From Polytrichum commune (lineage: Eukaryota > Streptophyta > Polytrichopsida > Polytrichales > Polytrichaceae), in the NCBI GenBank assembly GCA_950295325.1, contig OX485803.1, forward strand, positions 71,007,554 through 71,071,553: a stretch of DNA of 64,000 bases, read 5' to 3'. The number at the start of each line of letters is the position of its first letter. Position 1 is the first letter of the stretch. Below are positions 37,409 to 50,439 of this stretch, piece after piece. The position numbers and the translations under genes are program-made. The notes beneath the pieces are model-generated. The model was not told the origin of the DNA. It made no database searches and saw only the letters and a list, made by a program, of their open reading frames with translations.

Positions 37409-38759
37409 GCTACCTCTTTCCTCCAAACCCTGGGTGCTTCCGTCACCAAAATTCCACCTTCACCCTTCCAAAAGTTCACATTTCTAAATCAATATCTCAG
37501 CATTGCTTTTCAGAACATCTCCCCTGTATGCAGACACCACTCAAAACTATAAAATCTGCCAATCTACAACAATTTCAGACAATGTGCAGACAGAATCGCC
37601 TACTAGTTACAGATGAACCAGTTCAATTTCCCAGATTACTGGATCGAAATCAAAACTCTAGGAAATGAACCAAACCATATTTTGGAAAAATATAAGTAAA
37701 GAATAACAAAATAACACAATTTTAAGTAAGAAAACAAGGAATAATGGAATATTTCAATAAATATCCGGTCGATAATAAAGAAGTAAATATAGCTACCGAG
37801 TTGGCTCGAATTTCTTCCCGTTCACTGATCTCAGACCTAAAAACACACCAAAGCTAATATGGTAGATTGGTATGGCATGGTTACTTTTTCCTAATAAGCC
37901 CACTTCTCCTAAGATACTAGACACTCAATTAGTACCAGACCTTTCACAAATCCAAATTGAGGCCATAGCCACTTGCCTTATAATTTTTAAAGATCATATG
38001 AATATCTTCTTTAACATCAAAGTGAGGATTCTCTTTCTTCTTAGATAATCATTGATTTACTGTAACTCCATGACGTCACTTGAACCCTAACTGCCTGAAT
38101 TATTCCACGATTATGCTGTTATGGAATGGCGTTCACTTATGCAATGACTTGATCATTCCCATAAGTTGTTAGGAGGACATTGTGCTGATTACACTTCCAT
38201 AAACTCCACATACCAAACAATTTGTTAGAATATGCCTGTGTCAAAAAAAACCTCACTTGAACTTTAAACTGGATAACTGGAAAACGCTGGCAATGTGATT
38301 GATTATCTATAACGGCCACTTGCTAGATCTTTCTGACAGGCAACACAGCACCTGACCCAAACCAAAAATTGGTGCGCAATCAACACCCAAATCAAGCCTA
38401 GTGCCAAAGGAAGTGGCAAAAGGTATCTAAGAGAGATACGTATTTCAAACATTCTTCTCGAGTATAAAGCTTTAGTCAACGAATTTAAAAGTAAATAGTG
38501 AGGACCGGACGTAGGCAGAGGAAACCTTTGCAAATTGAGCAGGAATGCGTATCAATTGCTCACACGTGAAGTGTGCAGAAGTCACACTATTGCACATTGA
38601 GGTCGGGTCTTATAACTCAAAATTCGTTGAAATGCTTGCTAAAATTCAAATATGCATGGATGTTAGACACAGTCGCTGCAAATACATATAAAACCCATCC
38701 AACCACCTAAATACCACGATGGAAAAGCAGAAGGGTTCCGTGCAAAAGCAGCCCCATTA
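37409..38759. other. Upstream region of the MZM1-like gene
   Basis: No coding exon recognised. A partial, inverted family A repeat lies at about 37910-38070 (AAAGTGAGGATTCTC in plus orientation, also at 60058). Short ORFs at 37152-37668 on the plus strand are antisense shadows of exon 1 and its leader. Confidence 0.4.
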
Positions 38760-39330
38760 TCATGATCTCTCATCTTCCCAAACCCTTAAATGATCACATT
38801 ACAACCTGGATAAAAATCGAAGCTATGTACGCAGCATATCGCACGCCCATGCAGAAAATGATCCAAGCAGGATGAAGCTCATTGAAGTGCACCTAAATGT
38901 TTTGAATTAAATTGATTTCCTCTTGCCCCAACCCCTAAAATCATCACTTCCTCAGCAGGAAGATTTAAAGCTCTGCGCACAAGCGGTCAAGTCACACATT
39001 TCGGCAGAAAAATGATCTAAAAGAAAAAAAATTCATAGAAGATTACAGGTCCTGAGTTGCCATGAATTCCTCTTGCCCCAAACCCTAAAATCATCATCAT
39101 ACTCGCTATGAATGTTTTGGATCATTATACTCGCTATAAATGTTTTGATTAACCCAAGTACACAATCATGCGAAACATGATACAATGCGATAATTTCATT
39201 AAAGGGTTGAAGGTTGAATTCCTCTTGCCCTAACCCCTAAACTGATCATTACACTCACCAGAATTTTTTGAAGCTCTGCAAGCAGCAGTCTAATCACAAA
39301 TCCATTTAGAGAAACCTGCAAAGGGCGTCA
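38760..39330. repeat. Degenerate 151-bp tandem repeat, about four units
   Basis: The phrase TTCCTCTTGCCCCAACCCCTAA and variants starts at 38917, 39067 and 39219, with a weaker form about 151 bp before the first. Units also share AAGCTCTGC, GTCACAAATC-like and AATGATC blocks. It lies in the 5' flank of the MZM1-like gene. The CCCTAAA within each unit resembles the plant telomere motif but is not arrayed. Confidence 0.6.
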
Positions 39331-42300
39331 TGAATAATTTTATAGAAAACCGAAGGTTTCTCAGAATCAAAACAATAAATAAATAAGCATACCAGAATTG
39401 TGACGATCGGTTGTGGTGCGGAGCCAACAAACAACGGCAAGTTCCAGGGCTCCCGTCGAAAGGAGGACGAAGGCCGGACCGGGCCGGGTCAGGTGAGTAG
39501 GAGATTCCATGGGACCCGGCCCGATCTCGACCCGAGATGGTGACGTGTTGGCAAGGGATTGGTGGCGCTCACGTTGATTCATCCAACCTAATTAATTCCA
39601 TTGGACTAATTTTGAGGTCTTTGATGTTTGAGTGTATGGGCGAATTAGCTTTATAAGGAATATTCTAAGTTATTTGTAAGTGGTTCTCGATGTATTTTGT
39701 TTTCAATGTAAGTTACATGACATAACATTAATAACCGGAGGGAGAGTAAGATCATTTCCTTTTTAAAAGTGGGTGATTTAAATACAATTGAATGTTTCTA
39801 GTCTTACTAGATGTATTTAGCCTCAATTCATGTAATTGGGTTGAAGTCACACAAAATTCTCTCGAACATGGCCATTTGTGCTAGAAACAAAAATGTCTTT
39901 GATTTCCAGTCCCATAAAACAAAAGCCTTCATAAATCGTGTATTATGGAGTAGTTCTGAAGCCACGGTTAATAACATAAAATATATTTATGTAATAATCA
40001 TGTCCATGTACGTGTCCCTATTCAATGTATCCATCGTATCTAAATATGCATTCACAACTTATAACTTGGAGTATGGGTTCAAAGGTACATCCCAGTTGTT
40101 GTAGTCTATGTATATCAAATGCATGTATGTGTCCCAAAATTCCACTTTGATAATCCTATGATATGACTCACAAAATCATAAGTGGATGTTATCTCCGTCA
40201 TGCTTGAAGTTTTTAACATTCACGATAATTTATTATAGTACAATGCACCATAGATGTTGAAGTCGTCACCATCCAAACTTCCAAATGAGCAGGTGTCAAC
40301 GGTGGCATCTTGTGCATAAGGTGTTGGGATGACACATGAGAATAATTCATTTGTAAAGGCATAATGGATTAGGATCAACACATGCTCCATACTATTGAAT
40401 TTTAACATGATATTGCCAAGTATACAACATATGTATTTGGACATGATCAACAACCACAATTTTCATGATCAACTATGGTATATCAATATTACAATTATCA
40501 TGTTGTTATTTTTTATACTTTCACACAATCTTCGTTAGTTGTTATGTGTAACAATATGCAACCTTTATTTGTAATCTTTTTATCGAATTTAGCATAGACT
40601 GAACCATGAACCTAGAGGTTAACATTGTATTTTGGATGGATGAAAGGTATTCTTGTATGAAACTGCTCCCCACCTCCGAACTTCTCAACTACTAAACATT
40701 CTCAAATTTAATCGATTTTAAAAATCCTCCTCTCATGACACATGTGTATTGAAGTTCGTCATTTGTTGAAATATTATTTTGGGTTCATGTCATCCAAACC
40801 GCATTGTATATTGCATATGAATTGATGTCATGGACCATCTCACACCATCATTGTCCATTCCGCATGTGCATATGAAATTAGTGTCCCGGACCATCACACA
40901 ACAGACTACCAAATCTTTTGGAATTTTGACACAACAATTGTAACAACGTCTACCCAACCTTAATCAAAACATGAGTACTTTTGGCATGTGTCATCCTGCC
41001 CATTACACCTATGCATTTAAATCAAGTTCTACATCCATCCCCACAACATCCATTCAACATGCCGTCATAAACACATGGTCGTTATGAAACTTTGGAACAA
41101 TGACCTAACATCATCCACCTGCCCAAGGCTCTCCAAAGAGAATCTCTTAACCAAGGTTTTGTCTTTTTTGGAAGATCCATGTTCCCTGTCCTCAAATGCA
41201 TGTAAGATTGTTGGAATGTACAATGGACCTTTGTACGGACTTTTGCGATTTGTTTTCAAATATGGTTTACCTACATAATCAAAAAAAAATTGCTAACTCA
41301 CAAATTTGGACCCAAATTCACTTCCCAATGTTGGCAAAAATTGCGTTCAAATTATCAATCTCAAGTGTAAAAACATGTTGTATAACTCACATATTCTAAA
41401 GTCAACATATCTTTGACCATTCATAAATACATGGTTTTTGGTCCAATCTTCATACGACTCTTTTTAAATTGTTTCAAATGAGCATTCATCATTCATGTAC
41501 CTTTAAATTGTTCATATTTAGGTTGATACAGTCACCTACAATTGGGCAAACTCAATAATAATGGGGGCCAAGCTCTTTTTGATGACCTACTTTGTGTATG
41601 TGTGTATATATATATATATTACAGTCTAGCCTCCATATTACAACACTTGATTATACATACACCTTGACTATACAAATGCATTTCTTGTTGACCAAACTTT
41701 CCAATGTTAATTTGCACCCATATTGTGATTATAACGCTCACAATACGATATTTTATAGGTTTGATTTGTCATATAACATGGGTATTTAATGTGCATGGGC
41801 GATGGGACCCACATGTATTTCAAGGTTCATACAATATTTGATTATTGCTTTGGAGCATGCAAGGGAATCTTGAGGAACTTTGTGAGCATTGGGGAACCTT
41901 GAGAAATCTTGGAGAACGGTGTGAGCATATTTCTTCAATACAAATGTTTCAAATGAGGTGTCAATGAACAATATGTCAAATGAGGTGAATATTAGTTATT
42001 TGACTCTATTGAATTGTTCACTGCTATGATATGCATAAGAAAAAAATCCAAAAATTAACGAACAAGGAGAAAATCATATGATGTTATTGCAAATAAAACA
42101 TGGCCATTTAGGGTTTAAACCCTAGGCATCTAAGAGGCCTAGACTGAACCTCTCCGAGCAACAAATAACACGTTTGGATTACACACTTTCATTTTGAATT
42201 AATCATGTCAAAAGTGACCCTATCTAAAATCAACTTATTCTTCAAGTGCTTTATTTAAATAAGTTAAACACTTTGATGTTATTAAAGATTTGAGTTAAAA

Positions 42301-42367
42301 TATGCAACATGGGTACCCTTAGATGCAAATACATGTGTTATATTTTGATCGCCAATGTCTAGTATGA
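39331..42367. other. Gene-free DNA with a GC-rich patch
   Basis: The patch at about 39400-39590 is clearly GC-richer than its flanks and could hold a first noncoding exon or promoter of a minus-strand transcript; its 71-codon minus ORF is not recognisable. The remainder (AT microsatellite near 41608-41620) shows nothing I recognise. Confidence 0.4.
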
Positions 42368-42895
42368 GGGCCACAACACACACGAGACTAGCAACCCATG
42401 ACCATTACACTTCATGCACTCTCATTGGTGGAAAAGGCAACACTGGTCCAAGTTCACTTCACACTGCTTGAGGGACCAACGGAGTATGTGAATGCAAGAT
42501 GGATGTAAAGTCTACATGGATGTTGACACAAATCATGAAACATGATCCGTCTATTTGTAAAGTCTACACGGATCATGTTTCATGGTCCCTTAAATTGTTT
42601 TCAAAAACCACCTCTTTAAAGGTAGGCCTAACACAAAACCGGGAGACCATGGCACTCCAAACGTTCACAACCGTTGATTGATTCTATTTCATCATATGTG
42701 AGGACCCGCATGAGTAAAAAATCATTGGAATAGCATTTAGTTGAGGGCCCGGTCACATATGGCTTCACACTACCTTTGAGGGTCCGTGACCACACTACGT
42801 GAGTTTGGAGGTGTGTTGGGACAACCTTTGGACACTTTCTTTTGGGCTCTCACAATTTCATGGTCACGGCTCTTGGCTCGTATGTGAAGTGGCCC
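42368..42895. mobile_element. PIF/Harbinger-like MITE, family M1
   Basis: Left end GGGCCACAACACACACGAG after TGA (42365-42367); right end, read inward, GGGCCACTTCACATACGAG, followed on the plus strand by TGA (42896-42898). 528 bp. Interior matches the copies at 4134 and 59276 (GTCCAAGTTCACTTCACAC, GATGTAAAGTCTACATGGAT, CAAAACCGGGAGACCATGG). A 40-bp internal stretch with GATCATG appears duplicated at about 42534-42575. Confidence 0.8.
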
Positions 42896-42985
42896 TGAAA
42901 GACCACGGACAAGAAAGTTGATCATAACTTCACTTGGAACATGATAGGGATTTATATATAAAAATGACTAACTATTATAGTCTTA

Positions 42986-43513
42986 GGGCCGCTTTACACC
43001 TAGAGGCCATGCCAATACCCCTTGAGGCCGATTGCATGAAATTTTAGCCCCTTTTGGGTTGGAGGCCGGCTTCAACTACACATCATAATAAGATTATAAT
43101 GGGGGTCAATTTTTCCATATGTAAAGGCCTTAGGGCCAAGAAGCTAGGCTGATTCAATAAATCTAGTATAATCCAACGGATCTAGCATAATCTAGCATAG
43201 AGCCGTTTATATTTCCACATGATCCAATGGATACAGTTCGCTAAGAAATCATATTTTATTTAAAAATTTGATTGAAATGTGACATAGGTCCCGAGGCCAA
43301 TGATTGGCCCTCCAGTTTGGGTGTACCCAATTCAATAAGCTCGGGCCGTGTCAGACCATGCATTTTTTGATTAAAAAATTCATACCACCAAATCAACCCG
43401 GCCTCTAGGTGTAAAGGGGTTGGGGTCGATTTCAGCCTTTTGACCAATCACAAGTGAAGATTTCAAACCTCTTACACAACGAATTGGCCTGGCCTCTAGG
43501 TGTAAACCGGCCC
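42986..43513. mobile_element. PIF/Harbinger-like MITE, family M2, complete
   Basis: Left end GGGCCGCTTTACACCTAGAG after TTA (42983-42985); right end, read inward, GGGCCGGTTTACACCTAGAG, followed by TTA (43514-43516). 528 bp, inverted repeats of at least 23 bp with one mismatch. It carries one copy of the 91-bp segment that is repeated four times at 23758-24121. No transposase. Confidence 0.88.
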
Positions 43514-43793
43514 TTAGCAATGTGCTCAAAAACACAAAATACTCTAAACATTTTGTAATATGATAAGATAGTGGCACAACGTCTTGCACCAAGATTCTTA
43601 GACCAATAATAGACAATAGGTTGTGTTGGTAGTGTGTTCAAAAGGACTAAAGTAGTAAGAGATGCAACCAAAGGCACGACAATGACTTGAAGATGCGTGA
43701 AACGAGGCATGATTTTTCCTTGACTCGATGCCTGCAATAAAGTGACCCTTATTAGGCATTCTTGGAAACAAGCACCCTCGATCACCTAACTTA

Positions 43794-44290
43794 GGGCCAC
43801 TTCACACATGACCCAAGCGCCGTGACCTTGTAATGGTGAGGACCCTTGACTCTCATCCAAAGGCCGTACCATGGGTGTTGGGAAAGCCGTTTTATGAAGT
43901 CACGGGCCCTCAAGCATAGTGTGAAGTGAGAATAGACCATTTTGTGGAACCATTGTGTATTTTGATGGCGGAAAAAGAAGGGGGGATTTGGTTTAATATA
44001 ATGTGTTTCAAATTCTATGATTTTGAGAGAATTACTTGGTGGTGTTTGTCCGTCCAGGAATCTATCATGGAATATTTTTTTGGAATTTGCCATGCAATTT
44101 GTCTTGCTAGAAGAAAAAAACACACTTAAAAAAAAATCATGGTCTACTAGAATCTTTGTCATGCCTACCTCTTGGAGGTGGGCCTGATGAAAATTCCGGG
44201 AGACCATGAAACCTTATCTATAGTCCGCCATGTAGGACTCCATGTAGATTTTTCATCCATGAAGTCCTCTTTGGGCCTTTACACCATGGA
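43794..44290. mobile_element. PIF/Harbinger-like MITE, family M1, right end unclear
   Basis: Left end GGGCCACTTCACACATGAC after TTA (43791-43793). The interior has CTCAAGCATAGTGTGAAGTG, GGTGGGCCTGATG and CCATGTAGGACTCCATGTAG, matching other M1 copies in reverse order in places. About 200 bp around 43935-44140 have no match in other copies and may be an insertion. I cannot place the right terminus. Confidence 0.55.
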
Positions 44291-44774
44291 CCATGAATTC
44301 ATCCTAAGCCCTTGTAAAATTTTATGATTGGTTGTTGAAGTTGTGCCATCACCACTTCAATTTACACCAAGGAAAAAATGTCAGAGGGACTATGGAATTT
44401 GAGGTCTTCAAAAGACATTATTTTAAGGCCTACATTATCCACTAACATTGTCCAATGGTTTTTGCAGTGGGAGAGGCAAAAAAAATTTCTCCGGTAGAAA
44501 AAATAGGTGGTTGTGGCAAATAGATATTGTTATAATAGTTTATAATGTTTTTTTTGGGGGGGGAACGGAAGATGAAGACAAGAGAATGGTCAGACTTGAT
44601 TTTAATTCTTAATTCTTTTCAGAAATACTCTTTTTGGGCATATATTAGAAAATTCAACACATTCACTTTTTAGTGTTTGGTCATTCCTCTTGGTCCACAT
44701 TTGGTTTACACCTAGTGAGGGGTCCAAAGGCTTTGTAAATTGATTTTAAAAGAAATATGACCATTGAAGTTGGA

Positions 44775-44826
44775 CCATGAAGTCGGACCATGGAAAAAGG
44801 CCATCTTCCATGATCCAACTTCATGG
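44775..44826. repeat. Short hairpin, 21-bp arms
   Basis: Arms 44775-44795 and 44806-44826 pair with two mismatches (CCATGAAGTCGGACCATGGA against its inverse), loop about 10 bases. A nearby GTAAACCGGGCTTAA (about 44835-44849) resembles an M2-type end, so this is probably inside a decayed MITE. Confidence 0.55.
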
Positions 44827-44849
44827 TACATGATGTAAACCGGGCTTAA

Positions 44850-46807
44850 GGTTGGGTAACTTGATTGTCAAGTGAATTTTGCTAAATGAAAGTTACATAA
44901 AAAAATATAAACAATCTAGGTTTTTTTTTGTGTGTGTGTGGTTTTTTTTCTTTGGGGGGGGGGGTCATATATCATTCTTACATTGGTTGAGACATTGGCA
45001 CGTTGAAACCCACTCAAAACCAATATCAAAATTGTAATTTGGGTTTCAAACAACAACAACAAAAAAAAGGTATTGTGAAGCATATTATTAGAGTAATCTG
45101 TAGATTCTCTCAAAGAGGGACAAAACCATGGGTTTGATCCTTATGTGAGAAAACTACGACTAAAAACTCGTTGGCTTGTTGTGTATTGGGGCCTCTTTTG
45201 AAAGTTAGGTGAAACTTTTGGGACCTCTTCTTTTCACCTCTCACACTTTGAGAGAATTTAAAGATTTCAAATAGGACATGCACATGAGACCCTTGATCCT
45301 AAATGATGGATTGGCCTCACAAGGCTAGCTTGGCCCACGCATCCCAATATGGCAACCTAGAAAGTTGGTTTGTAATGACTTGAAATGACTCTTTGTGTAT
45401 GGTTATTTAAGCATTAAGAAAACTTGGATGACTTTGTGTTAATTCTCATAAACTCAAGGTTTGGGACTAAATCCATGGTTCCATCTTCTTTACTTTGTGA
45501 ATAACTCTAATAGTATTGTATTGAATTGAATGGTGTAGCAAATGTAGAAGTTTATGAACTATTTTCAGTATGTAAATTGCAGATGAGATTTTAGATATGG
45601 TCACCTTTGACATTTGTAGTTTCCAATATTGTTGAAGAAGATTAAACCCCCTCCATATGACACTTTGAGGTCCATAAATGGGGTCTCTTGAACTTTTAAC
45701 GATAAATTACATTTTAAAAGGCTTTGGCCTCTAGTTTGCTTGTGCATTTAAACAAAATAAATGTTATTAATAAATTTTGGCTTAGGTCACTTGCGGTCGA
45801 AAATAGTCTCAAGCTTCATCCATCCAATCTCAAGAGGTTGTCTTATTTCTTAGTTCAAGAGGCTCATGCCTTGATCACACCAAGGTTTTCGTCCAGTTCC
45901 AGCTGTAAAATTCTTCGGGATTATGTTCATAAATAGGTGTTGGCCCACCACTTTTCACACTGTTACAGCCGAAGATGCCGACGGATGGTGTCAAAATCGG
46001 CCGATGTGACCAGCCCCTAAACTTTAGTAGTTTGTGTACCCACAAGCTGTACGAGGTTTCATATAGGCCACAACCAATACGACGATAGCATGCGGCACAC
46101 ACCTTGAAGGAATCGTTATTTAGGGACGAACAAGACAATCCTTGAACCCTTAATTTCCTAAGAGGTCATATTTGGGCCTATGAATGGTTATTGAAGGCAA
46201 ATTCATCGAGAATAGAGGTGCTAGAAAGATCACAATAGGTATCATCCTGTTTCTCATCAAATTTCCTTGTCAATGGCCATGATCCCATTCCAATATGAGA
46301 AGAGGGGTTTTCACAAGAGATTTCTAAAGTCAATAATGAACTAACTTTTCCTTTTATTGATAAATTGCGGAATGCAGTAACATATCATAATTTTGATTAA
46401 TATGTGTCAATTTAAAATAAAAATTTCCCACCTTAAAGTGTATAACAATTTTATTTATTTATTTTGGACTATAATTTTACTACATACATTCATCACAATT
46501 CTAAAATTTTGATGATTTTACACAAATTATAAACACATCATGAAAATCGCTAAACATTGCAATTGTATTGATGTGATCTTAAAATCATTAGCAATAACTT
46601 TCCTTTTCAGATACAATAAAATTGGAACTCTAGAAAGGTTACTCTATGGACGATCTACCGAAACCATAATACACTCCGTGAAGTTAAGGGTTGAAGGTAC
46701 CTTAAAGGTGTTGAACAATTCACAAACTTATTAGTGTCTAACACACCCGAAAAGACAAAGATCGCACATAACCCATGCTTGTGACCTCCGTAAAACTCCT
46801 TGCGTCC
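44850..46807. other. Gene-free DNA
   Basis: A G11 tract lies at 44954-44964. No gene, transposon end or tandem array recognised. Confidence 0.45.
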
Positions 46808-46906
46808 CAAAATGATTGTCCTACCCCCTGGAGTTTTATATTCCAAAATGTTTGCCTGATAAACAATTTGGAATATAAAACTCCAGGGGGTAGGATAATC
46901 ATTTTG
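46808..46906. repeat. Near-perfect hairpin with 46-bp arms
   Basis: Arm 46808-46853 and arm 46861-46906 are inverse complements with two mismatches; the loop is the seven bases GCCTGAT. Outer sequence on the left, GCGTCCCAAAATGATTGTCC, resembles the start of Stowaway-type (Tc1/mariner) MITEs. It could be a young foldback transposon or a small-RNA precursor. A long T tract follows at about 46975-47000. Confidence 0.9.
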
Positions 46907-47459
46907 AATCACAATAAGTAGAAATATAGACAAGCCACCAGAGTTCGACAATTTGAGAGTCCCTTTCTCCTTCATTTTTTTTTTTTTTTTTTTTTTTTTT
47001 CATCATGTACACAATATAGGAACTTTCGACAATAACAATGGTACCTAGTACGTACCTAGTCGGGTTTGGAGGTTACCGTATATTTTGTGTGGCCCAAAAA
47101 CCTAAATTGAATCATGCAAAGTCCCGACTCAAACTAAGACTCCAATTTTCGACTACATCGTCGTCCCCTTTTCATGGTACAGTGTACAATGAACATGTGG
47201 TAGGAGTGGATCAATAAATGTGGAGGAACCGACCGCTACACTAAATAATGAATTTAGTGTCACCAACACTAAATATAAACTTAGCGTCCTTTGTCTTTCA
47301 TTGTACAAAATTGTGGGCATTATAGATTTACAATATTGCGATTAGTGTTACTTACTTAGTGTTTGTTCATCCAAATTATAATCATCCATTACGATGTTTC
47401 ATTGCACAAATGTCAAGATGGATAACAAACCAAACTTTGTTCCAATGATTGGCATTTGG

Positions 47460-47760
47460 ATGAACTAAAAGTGAGTTGGGATGACAACTTTTGTAAAATT
47501 GTTTATAAGAAACATCACTTTAAAGTTTGCCTCAATGCCACGAAATAGCATATGACACTAGTACAATATGAATCGGTTGAGTTTGAAAAATAACCGGTTC
47601 AAGTTCAAGACTTTGGGAGAATTACCAATCATTTTACATGAATCTAATGAATATACCTCAAAAATGACCAAGAAAAACCCAAAGATGTCGACATGTAACA
47701 CTAGGATCTTGACCGATCATGCCCAAAAATCTCCCATGGAATCGGTATGGAATATAAATA
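47460..47760 (+). repeat. Dispersed repeat family B, copy 1
   Basis: Blocks GGATGAACTAAAAGTGAGTT, GGTTGAGTTTGAAAAATAAC, AAGTTCAAGACTT, ATGTCGACATGTAACACTAG and TTGACCGAT recur at 58880-59110 in the same orientation and, inverted, on both sides of the 3.8-kb insertion at 52035-55855. Confidence 0.65.
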
Positions 47761-48055
47761 ATATTCCGTGTCCAATATACCCGAGTATTTTACAACATTA
47801 TAATTTTCACACTATATCATGTAATGCGGTGCCGGAATCTTGAATGTTCAATTAACGAGGACCACACTAGGAATATTCAAAGATTCCACGATGCTTTCCA
47901 CTAACCTTGCAAATGATGTGGAGCATATTTGATGTAGTTAGTGCGAGTGATGACTTAATTATGAGGATTTAAGGGGAGCATATCAACAACATTGCTTACG
48001 TAATTAGTGTGGATGATTTCGGTCATTACGTGCAAAAAGAAAGGACGACCAATAC

Positions 48056-48605
48056 ACGGGTAGATCACTTAGTGCATTTTAAAAACGACGTGCAGCATAA
48101 TACATAGAGGATTAAAATCATTTGAAATAAAAATTATAAAGGAATTCCAAATAATGAAGGGGCCATTAAATGTAGACAATCCCATTATAAGTAAGTTAGA
48201 TGGACATAAAACGTGGGCCATTGTTTTTTTGTATAATTAATATAGGGGCTGAAGATAATGATCCTAGAAGGTATGTTTAGTATGGTATGTAAATGGGTTT
48301 AGGACTCACGGGGATGAATGATAATTGGGATTTCTGTCTGTCCAAAAATGGATGAAAAGGGAACGCGCCGTTGTTGGGGTCGTCTTCCCCACGCCCGTTT
48401 ATTACTTAAAAGGAATATAGAGTACAAAAAATTGCAGTGACTTGGACAATATAAGTAATGGAAGGGTGCAAACAAATGGGCCATTTTTGAAATTTAAGTA
48501 ATTATAGGGAGGCTTTAATTCAACCCTTGAAGGTAAATAGCCCCAAAACAAAAAACCCCCAGCCGCACGTGGTGCACAAAAATGCCTTAGAGTGATCTAC
48601 CCGTG
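48056..48605. mobile_element. Mutator-like nonautonomous element
   Basis: ACGGGTAGATCACT at 48056-48069 is inverted at about 48591-48604, with further weaker pairing inward (GTGCATTTT against GGCATTTTT). The nine bases GACCAATAC occur exactly at 48047-48055 and again at 48606-48614. A 9-bp target duplication with terminal inverted repeats is the hallmark of Mutator-like elements. 550 bp, no transposase. A short GC-rich, GTCTTCCCCACGCCC-containing segment lies inside. Confidence 0.8.
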
Positions 48606-48614
48606 GACCAATAC

Positions 48615-50085
48615 AATTTGGAGTGTTACGTGACAATGAGGCCATGCAATACTTTGGTTCCTTTCTTGCAATTCAATTTCACGGGATGTAATGTAAAGCA
48701 AACTTAGATTGGGACATGGTGTTTTTTATGAGAATAAGAAAGGTATTAATAAAATAAAATTAAAAATTTGTAGATATTTTTATTTGTCTGTTTGTTTTGT
48801 AAATAAGAAGTTTATGTATGGAATGGTCATTTTATTTTCCATTGACAAACTCTATCGAGGTTCTTTCGTTGCAAAATTGGGGTGACCACCAAACAAGATC
48901 CATTTATGGATATGAAGGATTCCATGTCCCTTTTTCATCTATTTGTTGACATTCTCACCCATGGTCACTTTTACTTTTTTGATGACCTTGTGTAAAACGG
49001 TGTGAGTCCTCCACTTGTTTCTCAACCAATGAGAGATTTTGGAAACTAGTGGTCATGGTCACTGATCACGATTGTAAACATACATGCCCTAATGTGGGAT
49101 CTCTACATAATAATCAAACTCTTATTAATGTGGGATCTCTACATAATAATCAAGCTCCTATTCATGTGGGGTCTCTAAATCAAACAATGGTCGGGTTCTA
49201 CACATAGATCAATGTTCTCACCCTCCCCAAATGGTAGGCATTGTGAACGTATACCCCTTTGAATATTGCAATTGTAGAAGGCCTTGACAAGTGATGCACC
49301 ATAAGTTAATAGCAACTCCATTGGTGATTGAGGAAAACCTATATCATGCCATTAGTCCCTCTTCTGCTAATTAACAAAGATGGACTAGATAACCAATGAG
49401 AGGAGAATGGATGACGAGTTGTGGGAGCAATGTGTCATCCACATACTCGAGTTGTGAGGTGCCCCATGCCATTGTGTACCAGCGGACTACACATGAAATT
49501 GAAAAAACGATATACTCACATCCAAAAGTATCTCATGGTGCTCAAGTCCGAGATCATTGACAAGCAAAACATGAAATATGGTATCATTTGAACACAACCA
49601 CATGAACAAAAGACAAATCAACGAACCTAGTTTGGAATGAAAATGATATGGTCTGCACGTGTAATGCAAAACGGTGGCTTGAGAACCTCATGTCTTTGTC
49701 AAGTGCAATTTATTTATGACTGAAAACATGGTGTTGTGGTCATTTGCATAGTAGTATGGCCAATTCCACACAACAAACATTGATGGAGTGACGCAATCAC
49801 AAAAAAAAAATGGGAGAATCACCGAAAGCACATTGTTGGAAAATTATAATAGAATGGCATGGTTTATTAGCTCTTCCACAAAGACAACGAACGCATGTAA
49901 TTTTAACGAAAACAAAATGCTATAGAAAAGATACTTGCAACATGCTACAAAAAAAATTGCATGGAACATGGAGTACCTTGAGCAAAGCTTTTGACATCCC
50001 CCCATTGGTCGCAACAATGGTAATGGTGTCATTGTGCCCAATAAGGGTCGAAACAACAATATCGCATGATGCGCCCCTTTGTATC
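48615..50085. other. Gene-free DNA with a 36-bp tandem repeat
   Basis: At 49091-49190 a 36-bp unit (ATGTGGGATCTCTACATAAT...) occurs nearly three times, starting at 49091, 49127 and 49163. A 92-codon plus ORF at 49810-50088 is not recognisable. Confidence 0.5.
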
Positions 50086-50088
50086 TAA

Positions 50089-50439
50089 GGGCCGGTTCAC
50101 ACTATGGCCAAACTTCGAGAGGAGAAGCGTTTGGACCAATGAAAATGGAGAAATGTCCAAAGTCCGTCCTCTCGGGCTTCACACTAGAGGCCGAAGTCCA
50201 AAGGACGCCGCCTCCAAAAGAGCCTAGGTGGCAACACTTTTAGGAAGTTATGGCGCCAAGAGTTCGGCCTCTCGAGCAAAGTTTGGATCGAGCAAATGCT
50301 CGACCCAAACTTCCATCGAGAGGCCGAACTTTTTTTTCATTAAAATATTCAAATCTAAATATAGCTTCTCCTCTCAACATAGTTTGGTTCAGAAAAGTGA
50401 CGCTTCTCCTCTCGACTTGGGCATAGTGTGAACCGGCCC
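50089..50439. mobile_element. PIF/Harbinger-like MITE, family M3
   Basis: Left end GGGCCGGTTCACACTATG after TAA (50086-50088); right end, read inward, identical for 18 bases and followed by TAA (50440-50442). 351 bp. Inner sequence stays partly complementary (AGAGGAGAAGCG against CGCTTCTCCTCT). No ORF. Termini are nearly unmutated, so a fairly recent insertion. Confidence 0.9.

Noticed and set aside
39367-39582. 71-codon minus ORF in a GC-rich patch
   Set aside because: Not conserved in any way I can recognise; more likely a leader or promoter region.
43432-43785. 117-codon minus ORF
   Set aside because: Its C-terminal half is the end of the M2 MITE and the rest has no domain.
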